Shown piece by piece: positions 45,235 through 56,550 of a stretch of DNA of 64,000 bases. The stretch is from Tilletiopsis washingtonensis (taxonomy: Eukaryota > Basidiomycota > Exobasidiomycetes > Entylomatales): contig NW_020312004.1 in the NCBI RefSeq assembly GCF_003144115.1, positions 580,506 through 644,505 on the forward strand. The letters run 5' to 3'. How positions within the stretch are numbered: the first letter of the stretch is position 1; every line of letters begins with the position of its first letter. Below the pieces are notes generated by a model. The model worked only from the letters and a program-made list of their open reading frames with translations. It searched no databases and was not told where the DNA came from. The translations under genes and the position numbers were made by a program.

Positions 45235-48200
45235 ATGAGCTCGCCGTCGGCCGCCACCGCGCCGCCTGCCGCAGAGCAGCAGACGCCGCAGCCAGCAGCG
45301 ACGAGCGTCTCTGAGCCACAGGCCGCTGCTGCTCCGGCTGCCTCTGGCGCCGACACTTCGCTGGCCGCCGCTGCTGTGACGCTGGCGACTGCGGCTGCGT
45401 CTGCAGCGCCGTCTTCCTCGTCGCCGACAGTGACGGCCGCACCGAGCAAGACGCCGCCGCGTACCACGCGTACCTCAGCTGCCGGATCCTCGCCAGGTGG
45501 GCGCTCGCCCGCCAGCTCCGGCCGCTCGTCGCCCTCGACGCCGGGCACCAGTGCTGCAACGTCAGCATCGCCGCGCAGCTCGGGCCGCGCGTCTCCCAGT
45601 GCCAAAGGCAAGGAGAGAGACACGGGCGCTGGAGCTGCAGGCACGCCTACGCGTCAAGGCAAGCGCTCTCATCCGGACGCTGGCGCGGAGTCTGCCGGCA
45701 GCCCGGGCGCCAAGGCCGCACGCACCTCGTCGGAGCAGAGCCCGAAGCGGAGAGGCGGCGGCAACGGCGGCAACGGCGTGACGCGCCGCAACGCCAGCAG
45801 TCCACGGCGGACGAAGAGCGCCGCTGCTGGCGACGGTGCCGGGAACGGCTCGCCTCGTGCGACTGCCGGCGCAGAGCTGGATGCCGACGGCGACACGTCG
45901 ACGGGCTCCGTCGATGACGTCGGCGACATCTCTGGCGGCTCGGCCAGCTCAACAGGCTCGAATGGAGGCCTGGCCTCTGCATTCCAGTATCCTTCCGAAG
46001 CCGGTGCTGGCCTGCACATCTCGAGCACAGTGAGCCGCGGCTCGTACCACCAGTGCGGTACGGCGCGCCGAGTCAAGGTGTACGAGCTGCAGGGCGAGAC
46101 GTGGCACGACCGGGGCACGGGCTTCTGCGCCGGCGTCTACGATGAGGGCCGCGACGAGGCGCTGCTCGTGGCGTGCGGCGAGGAGTCGTGCGCCGTCATT
46201 CCGCTCGAGAATGAGACGGAGGAGGGCGCGCCTGGCTTCATCTTGGTCGTGACGCCGACGTTGGAGGGCGAGAATGTGTTGCTGAAGTCGACGGTGGTCC
46301 GGGAAGACGTGTATCAGCGGCAGCAAGGTGAGTGGCCGCAGCGACAGGCGTGCGTGAGGGAGCTCAGCTGACGTGCGGCTGCAGATACCCTCGTCGTCTG
46401 GACCGAGCCGACAGGCGTGGACATGGCGCTGTCCTTCCAAGAGGCCGAGGGCTGCTCCGAGATCTGGGAGTTCCTCACCGAGGTGCAGAAGCACTTCATC
46501 CTGAACGGCACGGCGATGCCGGCCGGGCAAGAAGGCGCGCTCTCCGACTCGCCGCCGCTCACGCCAAACGCGGGCAGCAGTCCGGTGCCGGGGCCGCTGC
46601 ACGAGGGCGACAGCCTCGTCATGGCCGATGGCGGCGCGTTCTACTTGCCCGAGCCGCAGATGGACAACCTGGAGCTTGTAGAGGTGACGCTCAAGGACGC
46701 GGCGAGCCGTGGGCCGCACGCGCGGGAGAAGGTCGCGGCGTGGATGCTAAAGACAGTGAGTGGGGAGACATCGCCGACGAAGACAGCGGCGCGCTGACGC
46801 AGCCTTACCAGGGCTTCCTCAACAAGCTGCTGCCGGTCTTCAGCGATGCGGAGGATCTCGAGCAGCTGACCGCGCTGCACCACCTCTGCACGATCATGCA
46901 GGCGACCTGTGAGCACGCCCGGCGCCCTCTCTGCCTTCAGCCGCTGACTGCTCTGCAGTGTCCCTGAATGACCACGCGCTGCTCGAGACGATCCTGCAGG
47001 ACGAGGTGTTCCTCGGCGTCGTCGGCATGCTCGAGTACGATCCCGAGTTCCCGACGCTCAAGGCCAACTACCGCGACTTCCTCACCAAGACGACGAAGTT
47101 CCGCAGCGTCGTCGAGATCGTCGAGCCGCACATCCTCGCCAAGATCCACCAGACGTACCGCCTCTCCTACCTCAAGGACGTGATCTTGGCGCGCGTGCTC
47201 GACGACCCAATGTTTTCGGTGCTCAACTCCTTCATCTTCTTCCACCAGGTCGACATCGTCGGCTTCTGCACGAGCTGCGAGGCGTTCCTCGTGCCGCTGT
47301 TCGCGCTCTGGAACGAGGGCTATCAGCTGACGCCGGCCATGATCCTCAAGCGGCGGCAGACGGAGAAGGAGGCGCTGGCAGAGACGAGCGAGGAGCAAAA
47401 GGCACAGCGCGAGGAGCGCAAGCGCGACGGCATGATTCTCATCCAGCAGCTCTGCGCGATGGGCAAGCAGGTGCAGCTGCCGGCGCGCATCAGCCTCTAC
47501 CGCTCGCTCGTCGACTGGGGCCTGCTGCGCGTGCTCGAGTGGGCGCTGCAGCAGAACAGCGCCGAGACGCGGCTGCGCAACGCTGCAGCAGAGGTGCTGC
47601 TGACGATCATCGAGTACGACGCCAACAGCGTGCGCGCGCACATCCTTGTGCAGGCAGAGCACAAGCTCTCCACGCCGCTCTCGACGCTGCTCATCGACTC
47701 GCTGCACGCCGAGCAAGACCTCGGCCTCAAGACGCAAATGGCAGAGGCGATGCGTGTGCTCTTTGACACGGGCATCGAGGGCGCGGCGTCGGCTGGCAAC
47801 GCTGTCGTTCAGTCGTTGGCCGCCGCCGCCGCAGCGGCCGCTGGCTCGAAGGCGAAGGACGAGGCGGACCGCTTCCTGACGTTCATCTACGAGAGCGACA
47901 TTGAGCGCCTCTTCTCGCCGCTCAGCACGCTGCCGAACTTCCGCGAGATCGCCGCCGGCACGCACGTCGACCTGCAGCCGCGCGCCCGCAGTGCGCTGTT
48001 CGGTCACCTCTGCGACCTGCTCTGCTACGTCATGGCGAACCACACGTTCCGCTCGCAGTACTTCGTCATTACCTCGGAGATCGCCATCTCCGTCGCCGCG
48101 CTGCTGGCGGCGCGCGAGAAGCACATGCGCCTCGCTGCGCTGCGCTTCTTCCGCGCATGCCTAGCGCGCAACAACCAGTTCATCAACCGGCATCTTGTCA

Positions 48201-49415
48201 AGATCGAGCTGCTTGGTGCTGTGCTCGACGTCGTGGAGCGCGAGGAGCGGCGAGACAACCTCGTCGCCTCGGCCGTCCTGGACTTCTTCTTCCACATTCG
48301 CAAGGTGAGTGCTGTGCCCTGCAGTGGCTTCGTGTCCCCGGCCTCTTCCTGCGCAGCGCCTGGTCCGTCTCTCCGCCAGGCGAGGTGCGGGACCCTGCGT
48401 GAGCCTTCGGGAGCGTGCAGGTGCCAAGAGACCAAGATCAGGCGCACTCGCTGCGCGCGGTCGACATATGAGCCGCCCCCACAAGAACACAGTGGGCGCG
48501 CACAGATACCGGCTGCACAACCTCTGCTTCACTGCTCTGCATTCGCTGACTGCTTCCTCTGCAGGAGAACATGAAGCCGCTCATCTCACACGTGATGGAG
48601 AAGTACGGCGAGCGCGTGCGCAAGCTGGCACAGCTGCCCACCGTGGGTCCGGGCTTCGCCGCCTTCGTGCTGCAGCACGAGAAGCACGTCGAGCCGGTGC
48701 CCGAGGCCAGCACCACTGCCGAGGTCTCGTCCGCTGAGGCCGAGCGCGAGCGGCGGTGAGTCGGGCATCGCAGACCTGCTGGGGTCAGTGCTGACCATTG
48801 AACCTCAGGCAACGCGATCTCGAGCGGCGCGGCGCCAACCGCGCGACGATGGACTCGGACGAGGAGAGCTACTTCAATGACGACGATGAGGAGGAGGCCG
48901 CAAACAAGATCGCCGCAGCCGCTGCACAAGCAGCGAGTGCGCCTACTGGCGATGCTTCGCCAGCTGCGTCTTCCTCTGCGCCCGCACGGCCCGGGCTCGT
49001 TGCGTACGCCGACGACGACGGCGATGCCGAGCCAGATCCCGAGGTGCTGCCCGCGGCCTCGAAGCTGCCCTCGATCCCCGACGAGGCCGACACGAGCGGC
49101 TCTGCCGACGCCTCTGAGCCGCTGAAGATGCCGGAGAAGCGGCGGCGCGGCGACGAGGAGAGCGAGGAGGACGACCTCATCGGCCGTTTGGCGAAGCGCA
49201 AGTCGATCGCCAAGGAGGAGGCCGACGCGGAAGAGGGCGGCTTCCTGCGTGAGAAGTCTGTGACGCCGGCTCCCGAAGCCGCCTCGAGCGCCGCTGCTCA
49301 GTCCGGCGGCGCCAAGAAGATCTCGCTCGGCCTCTCTTCGTCGTCGAAGAAGATGGCCGCCGCCGCCGCCACTGCTGCTGCTCCGTCCGAAGTGTCGCCG
49401 GCCACAGACTCCTAG
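45235..49415 (+). CDS. PSY2: protein phosphatase 4 regulatory subunit 3 (Psy2/SMEK/PP4R3)
   Basis: Targets PP4 catalytic subunit to substrates in DNA-damage and other responses. Exons 45235-46327, 46385-46755, 46812-46908, 46959-48304, 48565-48755 and 48809-49415 join in phase into 1234 residues. The EVH1/PH-like domain starts at about residue 277 ([20 protein letters not shown]) and ends near [13 protein letters not shown]. The SMEK repeat region follows: [53 protein letters not shown] and [13 protein letters not shown]. The acidic [11 protein letters not shown] and KR-rich tail match the family C-terminus. The first ~275 residues are Ser/Ala/Gly low complexity, an extension absent from the human protein, which begins almost at its EVH1 domain. 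Start 45235 has a GCCGCCATG context; an in-frame upstream candidate exists. The intron at 48305-48564 is unusually long (260 bp). Confidence 0.93.
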
Positions 49416-50268
49416 GTGCGCCCCGGCTGCAGCTTTCTGGACCCGCAGGTGCTCCTGGAGCCCGCGCCTTGCACTCTCCCTTGCTTGCCTTTCCCGTCTT
49501 GCTTCCACCATCATTCACTGTAATTGTGCCGGCTGAATGTCAGATGCGCAGTCTTTGCAGACCGAGACGCGAGAGTGTGATGAGAGAGGTCGCGATGTGG
49601 GCAGAGGTCCTCTCGAGGTGTGGAGAGTGTCCAGTGTCCCACTTGCGGGTGAGACGACGAAGAAAGCCGCCAAGCACAAGAGGGATGCACCCTGCTTGTC
49701 CATCTGCGGCCATCAGAAGCCGAGATGTCGCTCTGCGGCTGCCGTCTGCCTGCTGCAACATCACGCCGCTGATGAGAGGGCAGCGCGGCGGCGGCACGCG
49801 GCAGGGATGAGCCGCTCAGGGGCCTGCCGCGCTCGGCACGTCGCGCCGCGCATCTTGCGCAGATGACACGTCGCGTGCAGGGTGCGGGACCGCAGTCAAG
49901 ACCTTCTGGCCGCAAACGTGCGCGAGAAAGCTCAATAAGAATCCGGGAAGAGAGGAGACGGCCCAGATGTCGGCTGTCCATAGATCGAGGAGAGGGACAG
50001 GCGCAGCACCAGATCGCTGCGTAGCGGGCTCGCGCCGAGGTGCGGCACGCTCGAAGCGGCCTGATGGGGCAGGGCCTGCCCTAAATGGACGCGAGCCGTG
50101 CCTGGGCCATCCCACGTTGCACTGCCTCGTCACACCTGCCCCTGATCTCTTTGTGCTCGACGTCGCACGAGGTCCTTAGGGCTGTGCGCTTCTTGCCGCA
50201 TCTCCACCTCCTCCCTCTTTCCTATCCCCCGCTCCTCGGTCCTCCACCCGCTTTCGCTTGCGCCCGCC
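49416..50268. other. intergenic, no gene seen
   Basis: About 850 bases between two plus-strand genes. There is no frame with coding character. The last ~100 bases before 50269 are C/T-rich, as expected for the next gene's leader. Confidence 0.5.
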
Positions 50269-51834
50269 ATGACGTGGCTCGACCCCGACGTGACCGAGGG
50301 CGACTTTCCTTACTCGGAGCGCGTCATCGTCGTCTTCCTCGCCGCCACTCTGCTGGCCGTCGCGGCCCTCTCCGGCGTAGCGTGGGGCTGGTGGGCCGGG
50401 ATAGGCCGCCGTCGCTGGCAGGCCATGACGGAGAAGGATGCGCGTGCCTGGGACGCAGCCATCGAGCAGGCGGCCATGCGCCGTCGCCAGCAGCTCATCG
50501 CCTCAGAGGCGGGCTCGCACAGCACTTCGCGTGAGCATGCCTCGGCCTCGCTCTCGACGCACAAGAGCGCCGGCACGCTCGGCACGTTCGAGTCGTTCGC
50601 CGCGTCCGACCGACACCTGCTGGCCGCTCCGCCGCCGGGCGGCTTCTCGCCGCCGCAGCTGGGCTCGAGCCCGCCCGTCAGCGCCGCAAACAGCCGGCCG
50701 GGCACAGCGGCCTCGTTCCGGCCCTTCTCTGGCTCCTCCTTTCGCGACAGTGCAGGCTCGGAGATCGGCCTGCTCACCGAGCCGCTCGTCGCGCCGCGCT
50801 CGCGTCCGCCTGGTCCGGCTGGACCACGTCGCCTGCAGCCGTCGCAGCTAGCTGAGTCCGACCTCGAGCAGGGCCTCTCGCGCTCGCTGTCCTGGCGACA
50901 CCGGCGTGCGCAGCAGACCACTGCGCCGAGACTGTTTCCAGCGGACGAGGTCCTCGACGACGAGGCCATCGCTCCTCACGCCGCGCTCATCTCCTCGACG
51001 TCTCGAGCACGAGCCAGCGTCTCGCTCACGCGGCAGGTCTCATCGACGTCTCGAGGACGAGCAAGCGTGTCGCTGGCGCGGCAGGCCTCGTCCAAGTCGT
51101 ACAACGGGCGAGCAGCTGGCAGACACGGCGCCAAGGCGTCCATCAGCAGCATTCGCGGCGGCCAGAACGTCTCTCGCGACCACCGCGCCATGCCAGACTT
51201 GCACCCCGCATCGCAAGCCGTCGGCGCTCGCCGGGCGCTGCAGCAGCGGCAGGCCAACGACAGCGCCGTCACTCGCGCGTCCGTCGGGCCGCCTTTGTCT
51301 GCTGTGCGCAGTGCTCCGCAGTCTTGGCGGGCCAGCGAGGTGCCCGATCCGATGCCGAGCAGCGTGCAGGGCCAACGGCGCGGCAGCGGCTTCTTTGCTC
51401 GTCTCGGCGACTTCGTCTCTGGCGGCGACTCGAGCAGCTCGGGCAGCCACGACAAGCCAGCATCGCTGGCACTGCAGCCTATTCTTCCTCCTTCGCCGCG
51501 CTCGCAGCGAGCACTGCCGCCGCCCGAGACGCCGAGCACGTTCGACTTCCCCAACTCGCTCGCCTATCCGCCGCTGCAGCCCTCGACGCTCGCGAGCCAG
51601 CGCAGTCCGATGCACAGCGCGCAAGCCGGCTTCTACACGCCGCAGGCGCCGCGCGGCTCGGTGCCGACAACGCCTCGCTCGGCACTCCCAACGACGCCGC
51701 GCTCGGCACTCCCGACCGCGCCATTCTCGCTGCCTGCGCCCGACTCGGCAGCGCACCCGGCGTCGCAGCGAAATGCGCGTCCCGAGACGCTTGTGCGCTA
51801 CGAGCCGCAGGACTCGTCGCCCGGCTTGCTGTAG
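50269..51834 (+). CDS. single-pass membrane protein with long disordered Ser-rich tail, unknown function
   Basis: An intronless frame of 521 residues. Residues 1-18 are acidic (DPDVTEGDFPYSE), followed by a clear membrane helix at about 19-41 and then Arg/Lys (GIGRRRWQAM), consistent with a type III or signal-anchor topology and a cytosolic C-terminus. A short charged helix (EKDARAWDAAIEQAAMRRRQQ) follows, then about 400 residues rich in Ser/Pro/Ala/Arg. Internal repeats occur at about 244-276 (TSRARASVSLTRQVSS, then TSRGRASVSLARQASS) and 464-482 (PTTPRSAL twice). No family recognised. Confidence 0.74.
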   Translation: MTWLDPDVTEGDFPYSERVIVVFLAATLLAVAALSGVAWGWWAGIGRRRWQAMTEKDARAWDAAIEQAAMRRRQQLIASEAGSHSTSREHASASLSTHKSAGTLGTFESFAASDRHLLAAPPPGGFSPPQLGSSPPVSAANSRPGTAASFRPFSGSSFRDSAGSEIGLLTEPLVAPRSRPPGPAGPRRLQPSQLAESDLEQGLSRSLSWRHRRAQQTTAPRLFPADEVLDDEAIAPHAALISSTSRARASVSLTRQVSSTSRGRASVSLARQASSKSYNGRAAGRHGAKASISSIRGGQNVSRDHRAMPDLHPASQAVGARRALQQRQANDSAVTRASVGPPLSAVRSAPQSWRASEVPDPMPSSVQGQRRGSGFFARLGDFVSGGDSSSSGSHDKPASLALQPILPPSPRSQRALPPPETPSTFDFPNSLAYPPLQPSTLASQRSPMHSAQAGFYTPQAPRGSVPTTPRSALPTTPRSALPTAPFSLPAPDSAAHPASQRNARPETLVRYEPQDSSPGLL

Positions 51835-52728
51835 CTGGCCTCTGCTCGCCGGCTCTTCCTTTTTTCTCTTCCGATCGTCTCTCTTGCACAGCAGCGCTGC
51901 GTCTCGCTGGGGCAATGCGACAGGCGCGCGCGCTTTCATACGTGACTGACGAGCTTGACAGGGGTGTGCGTGAGGTGCAGAGGGAAGGCGCTGGACGTGG
52001 TGCGTCGTCGTCCCACGTGGACGCTCTCGCCGCTGGCTTATCCGGCGTCTGCTCGGCGTACGCCCGGGCTTGCCATCGGGACGCAGTGCGGGGTGGCTGC
52101 TGGGTTCGCCGGGCCATGCCAGCGGCAGCGCTTTCGGGCGAGCACAGCTGGGTCTTGCTCCCACGACAGCTGCACCCACCTCGTTCTGCCGCTGGCGGCC
52201 GTCGGCGAAACGGTGGCTGGCTTTCGGCTCGCTCCCGCGCCGAGCTTGCACCTCCGCTCGAGACAGAAGCCGCCTCTCGCGCTTCCATCCGCCGCGGTGC
52301 TTGGAGCGAGCATGCAGGCCATCGCTGCGGCTGCATCTGCCTGCGCACCATCGCTGCATGCTGTGCATCCCGCAGACATGACCTCCCTCCGCACAGCATG
52401 CTTGCTGGTTGCCGCACGATGGCGCCGCACCATGCCATGACGTCGCGGTAGCGTGTGCGCGCGAAATAGAGCTGTGCTGCGAGCCTGCGAGTGAGGTCAA
52501 GCTCTCATGCAGCGCACGGCCAAGCCGCGTGACCGCCCCGGCGTTTGAGACGCTGCAGCGCAGAGGAGAGGATCATCCTCGCTGGCGCTGCTCGACGCCC
52601 CAGAGCGACGCCGGGCTCGGCCTGGGCCGCGGCAGGACAGCTGTGCTGGCAGCTCCTGTCGCCGTCGCCCTGAATTCGAGGTGGCTCGAGAGCCGAGGCG
52701 GTGCGAGAAGAACTGCCCGGCTAGACTA

Positions 52729-52735
52729 TGATAAG
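52729..52735 (+). promoter_or_regulatory. GATA-factor site (TGATAAG) upstream of glutamine synthetase
   Basis: A perfect HGATAR match about 740 bases before the glutamine synthetase start. GATA factors of the AreA/Nit2 type regulate nitrogen genes, including glutamine synthetase, in other fungi. A single short motif is weak evidence. Confidence 0.3.
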
Positions 52736-53398
52736 GCGCTGGCGCTGGCGGGGCGCGGGCGTGGCCGGCTGCAGCCAATCACAGGCCGCGCAACAGGGGC
52801 CGTGCCGCCGCGCTGGGGATCTCTGGGCGCCGGCGCGTGGCAGATGGCCGAGAGGGGCGCACCCTCGCCGTCTAGAAGCCCTTCTGCGCGCCCAGGCACT
52901 CATTCAACCCAAGCCCCGTCTCAGGAGCAGGGCGAGCCAGACCTTCTCGCGCTGCGCTGCGAGGGGCATGGCGAAGGGTGCGCCCGGACGTGGGCGGCGG
53001 GCAGGGGCGGGTGCGATGGTCACGCGGGCCATGCGGCTGGCTGGGCTGGGGGCTCGGCGCTGCGCTGTGCCAACCTCGAGCTGCTCCGGCCGGCGGCGTG
53101 GCGCTCTGCCTGCGCCAGCTCAGCGCCCATCGAGCGTCGCATGCAGCGCAGCTTCAGGTGCAGGGCCGCGGCTCGCTTTATCGCGGCGGGCGGCACTCGG
53201 CGAGCGAGAGTTGCGCTCGGCGCAGCGACAGCGGCAGCCGGCCAGTCGTCGCTGGCCGCGCATTCACAGCGCAGGCGCAGCGGCAGGCGGCCTGCCGTGC
53301 ATCCGCCGCACCCTCCGCCCCAGCACCAGCGCCTCCGCACCGCACGCGGCGGCCGCCGAGATCATCAACCGGCGCCGGCGCTGCCCTTCAGCCAGCCT

Positions 53399-53404
53399 CT
53401 TATC
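53399..53404 (-). promoter_or_regulatory. GATAAG motif 71 bp before the glutamine synthetase start
   Basis: CTTATC on the plus strand (GATAAG on the minus) lies in the proximal promoter or leader. The preceding base makes it GGATAAG, not a strict HGATAR. Together with the 52729 site it hints at nitrogen regulation. Confidence 0.25.
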
Positions 53405-53474
53405 CCGACGCTCAGCCATCCTTCCCACCACCACCACCCCCACATCCCTCTCCCCCACCCACCCACCACACACC

Positions 53475-55347
53475 ATGTCTGCCAACCCCAACGCCAAGAA
53501 CGCCGGTACGTAGCCGGCACACGCGTGCGCACAGGCCAGGGCCGGCCGCGCGAAACCCTCTCGCAGCTGCGCCTGGCTCGCACCCACAGTGTACTGACGC
53601 CGATGCCGCCCCCTCTCAGCCCTCATGGCGCCGTACATGCAGCTGGACCAGCGCGGTGAGTGGCTCTGCAACCAGCTACCCGCAGCGCAGCCTCTCTGAC
53701 ACTCTCCATCCTCCAGGCAAGGTCCAGGCTGAGTACATCTGGATCGACGGAGATGGTCAGTGCAGCGTTCAGGCAGCCGCGCGCAGAGGGTGCACGTAGA
53801 GGAAAGAGCTGCGGCTCTGCTGCAGTCGTCGGCCTGCTACACATTGCAGGCCGATGTGCCGGCCTGCGTGCCCAGTGGAGCGCGCTCTCTAGCATTGCGC
53901 AGCGAGCTGGACCGCAGGAGCGCTTGGCTCTTGCTTCAGCATAGCGCTCAGCAGCTGCATTACTGACACCCTCGTGCGCTGATAGGCGAGATCCGCGGCA
54001 AGACGACGGTGAGCACACACTGCGCGCAGGGATTGCCGAGCGCGCGCTGATCTTGCCTCCTCGCGCGCGCAGACGGTCGACTCCAAGGTCACCAGCCTCA
54101 AGGACCTGAAGGAGTGGAACTTCGACGGCTCCTCCACCGGTGCGTAGTCGATGCGCGCGCTCGGCATCGATCTGCGCGCTGACACTCCCTCTGCGCGCGC
54201 TCAGGCCAGGCCCCCGGCGGCAACTCGGACGTCTACCTGCGCCCTGCCGCCTACTACCCGGACCCCTTCCGCGGCGGCGACAACATCATCGTCGTGGCCG
54301 AGTGCTGGAACAACGACGGCACGCCCAACAAGACGAACCACCGCTACCAGTGCAACAAGTTCATGGAGCAGGCGAAGGAGCACGTGCCGTGGTTCGGCAT
54401 TGAGCAGGAGTACTCGCTCTTCGACATGGACGACAAGCCGTACGGCTGGCCCAAGGGCGGCTTCCCGGGCCCCCAGGGACCGTACTACTGCGGTGTCGGT
54501 GAGTAGCGCGTGGGCCAGATGTGGGCGTCTGCGCGCGCGCAAGTGAGCGTGCCGCTTATGCATGCCCCATCCAGGTGCCGGCAAGGTGTACGCGCGCGAC
54601 CTGATCGAGGCGCACTACCGCGCCTGCCTGTACGCCGGCGTCGAGATCTCGGGCATCAACGCCGAGGTCATGCCCTCGCAGTGGGAGTTCCAGGTCGGCC
54701 CGTGCCTCGGCATCAAGATGGGCGACGACATGGTCATGGCGCGCTACCTGCTCATCCGCATCGCCGAGGAGTGGGGCGTCAAGGTCAGCTTCCACCCCAA
54801 GGCTGTGCCCGGCGACTGGAACGGCGCCGGCTGCCACACCAACTACTCGACGGAGGCCATGCGCAAGGAGGGCGGCATGAAGGCCATCGAGGCGGCCATT
54901 GAGAAGCTGAGCAAGCGCCACAAGGAGCACATTGCCGTGTACGGCGCCGACAACGACCTGCGCCTCACGGGCAAGCACGAGACGGGTGAGTAAGAGTGTG
55001 GGTCAGGTGCTGCGGGCACAGGCTGATCGCTGCTCGCGCGTGCAGGCCACATTGGCGACTTCTCCTCGGGCGTGGCCAACCGCGGCGCCTCGATCCGCAT
55101 TCCCCGCCACGTCGCCGCCCAGGGCTACGGCTACCTCGAGGACGTGAGTAGGAGCCGTTGAGCAGGCGTGCTATGCGATGCTGCCTTCTGCAAGCTCGAG
55201 CTCACCCCACCCTCCCACAGCGCCGGCCGGCCAGCAACATCGACGCCTACCAGGTCACTGGCATCATCGTCGAGTGCGTCTTGCGTGCCTGCGCTGCCTC
55301 TTGTCCGCCTGCTCACGCATCTCCACAGGTCCACGCTGCTGCTTTAA
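53475..55347 (+). CDS. GLN1: glutamine synthetase (eukaryotic type II)
   Basis: Joins ammonium to glutamate using ATP; cytosolic decamer in eukaryotes. Ten coding exons (53475-53505, 53620-53655, 53717-53755, 53986-54008, 54073-54139, 54205-54498, 54575-54985, 55046-55143, 55221-55273, 55329-55347) join in phase into 356 residues, the family size. Signatures are [52 protein letters not shown] (metal-binding Glu), [21 protein letters not shown] (ATP loop) and [14 protein letters not shown]. The first five exons are tiny (23-67 nt). The last intron splits the codon after IIV, so the mature end is IIVESTLLL. Reading through that intron gives the more family-like IIVEC and a long extension. Intron 3 is 230 bp and begins GTCAGT, the only such donor here. 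Confidence 0.96.
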
Positions 55348-56550
55348 GCGCTCCCCATCCATCACACGCTGCCGGCGAGCTCACTGTCGCTGCAGCCCCG
55401 CCCACTCTCCGCGACCCACCTGCCCATATCTGCCCGCGACCATCCCTGTGCCATGATGTGCTGCTTGCTCACTCGCGAGCAGCGCTTCTGAAAGTGAACT
55501 CTTTGCCTCCATCTCTCGCTGCGTGTGCGTTCGGCGCGAGGTGTCCTTGGCGGCAATAGGGGTCCGGGGCGGAGCGGGCCGGCACGGCTGTGGGGCAGAG
55601 ACGCCTCGGCTGCAGCGTGGGAAGCGTGATCGACAACCGCTCGACCCCGCGTCACGTGCGCGTCGAGCCCCACTGGCGACTGCACCCTGAGCCGCACCGC
55701 TCGTCCATCTTGATTGACGCCCCGGCATCGGAGAGATTTCCGCAAAGGTGGAGCACGCCGTGGGAACGAGACAAGCTCGCAGCGGGGACGACGAGAAGCG
55801 GGCCAGCGAGGCGAGCTCGAGGCGTCGCGATGACGCACCCTGCACCGCATCGGCGCGCGCTACTCCGCCCCCAGACGCTGCAAATAGCCTGCGCCCGAGC
55901 TCGATCATCTGGGCCTCTCAGCTGCGCCTACACAGCAGCAGAACAGCCCAGCGGACAGCATAGCTCACAGCTCGAGCATATATGTCGCTCGCTGTTGCTG
56001 AGCGGCAGTAGCATAGATTGGGCCTGGGTGCTGGAGAAGAAGAGGTGCGTGCGAGGGACGCGCGGGGTGCTTTGTCAGCGGTACAGCGCGCGCGAGGTGG
56101 AGGTCCATGCGCGTGCGGAGGCTGCACGCGAAGCAACATGCGGCAAGAAGAGCCCGACCGCTCGGCTCGCAGCGGCGTGATGATGCTCGAGCTGCCGTTC
56201 TGGCCTGGGCCTCTTCCTCTTCGGGCGCAGCGGGCAGGAGAGCTGTCGCTGTGCAGCAGGCACGGAGTTCCTGCGGTGCGTGCGCCAGCGAGATGCAAGA
56301 TGCCGTGCCCGCTCGCGCCAGCGGCAGCGCGTCAGAAGCACAGGGTCCGCCTCCGCGTCCGCCAGCGAGCGCAGCATGTGGTCAGCAAGCTCCGCAGTGA
56401 GCTGTTCATCCGCACGCACGCTCTGCACCTTCGCTCGGAGGCACGCACGCCCAGACGAGCCCGCCCTCGAGCGAGGCCTCTTCCTTCCCGACCACATCCA
56501 CCCGCCAACTCAAACAGCCTCACCTCCTCCACCTACACACTCAGCCCGCC
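55348..56550. other. intergenic, no gene seen
   Basis: About 1.2 kb between plus-strand genes, without coding-like frames. The stretch before 56551 is C/A-rich (CACCTCCTCC type), consistent with a leader. Confidence 0.5.

Larger units (their letters stand above)
51835..53474. other. intergenic and glutamine synthetase promoter region
   Basis: I see no gene in this 1.6 kb; the frames present are short or Cys/Arg-heavy. The final 60 bases before the GS start are an almost pure pyrimidine/CCCACC leader, typical of strongly expressed fungal genes. GATA-type sites are listed separately. Confidence 0.5.

Noticed and set aside
46937-48124. 395-codon minus-strand open frame
   Set aside because: Antisense shadow of the SMEK-domain exon of the PP4 subunit gene.
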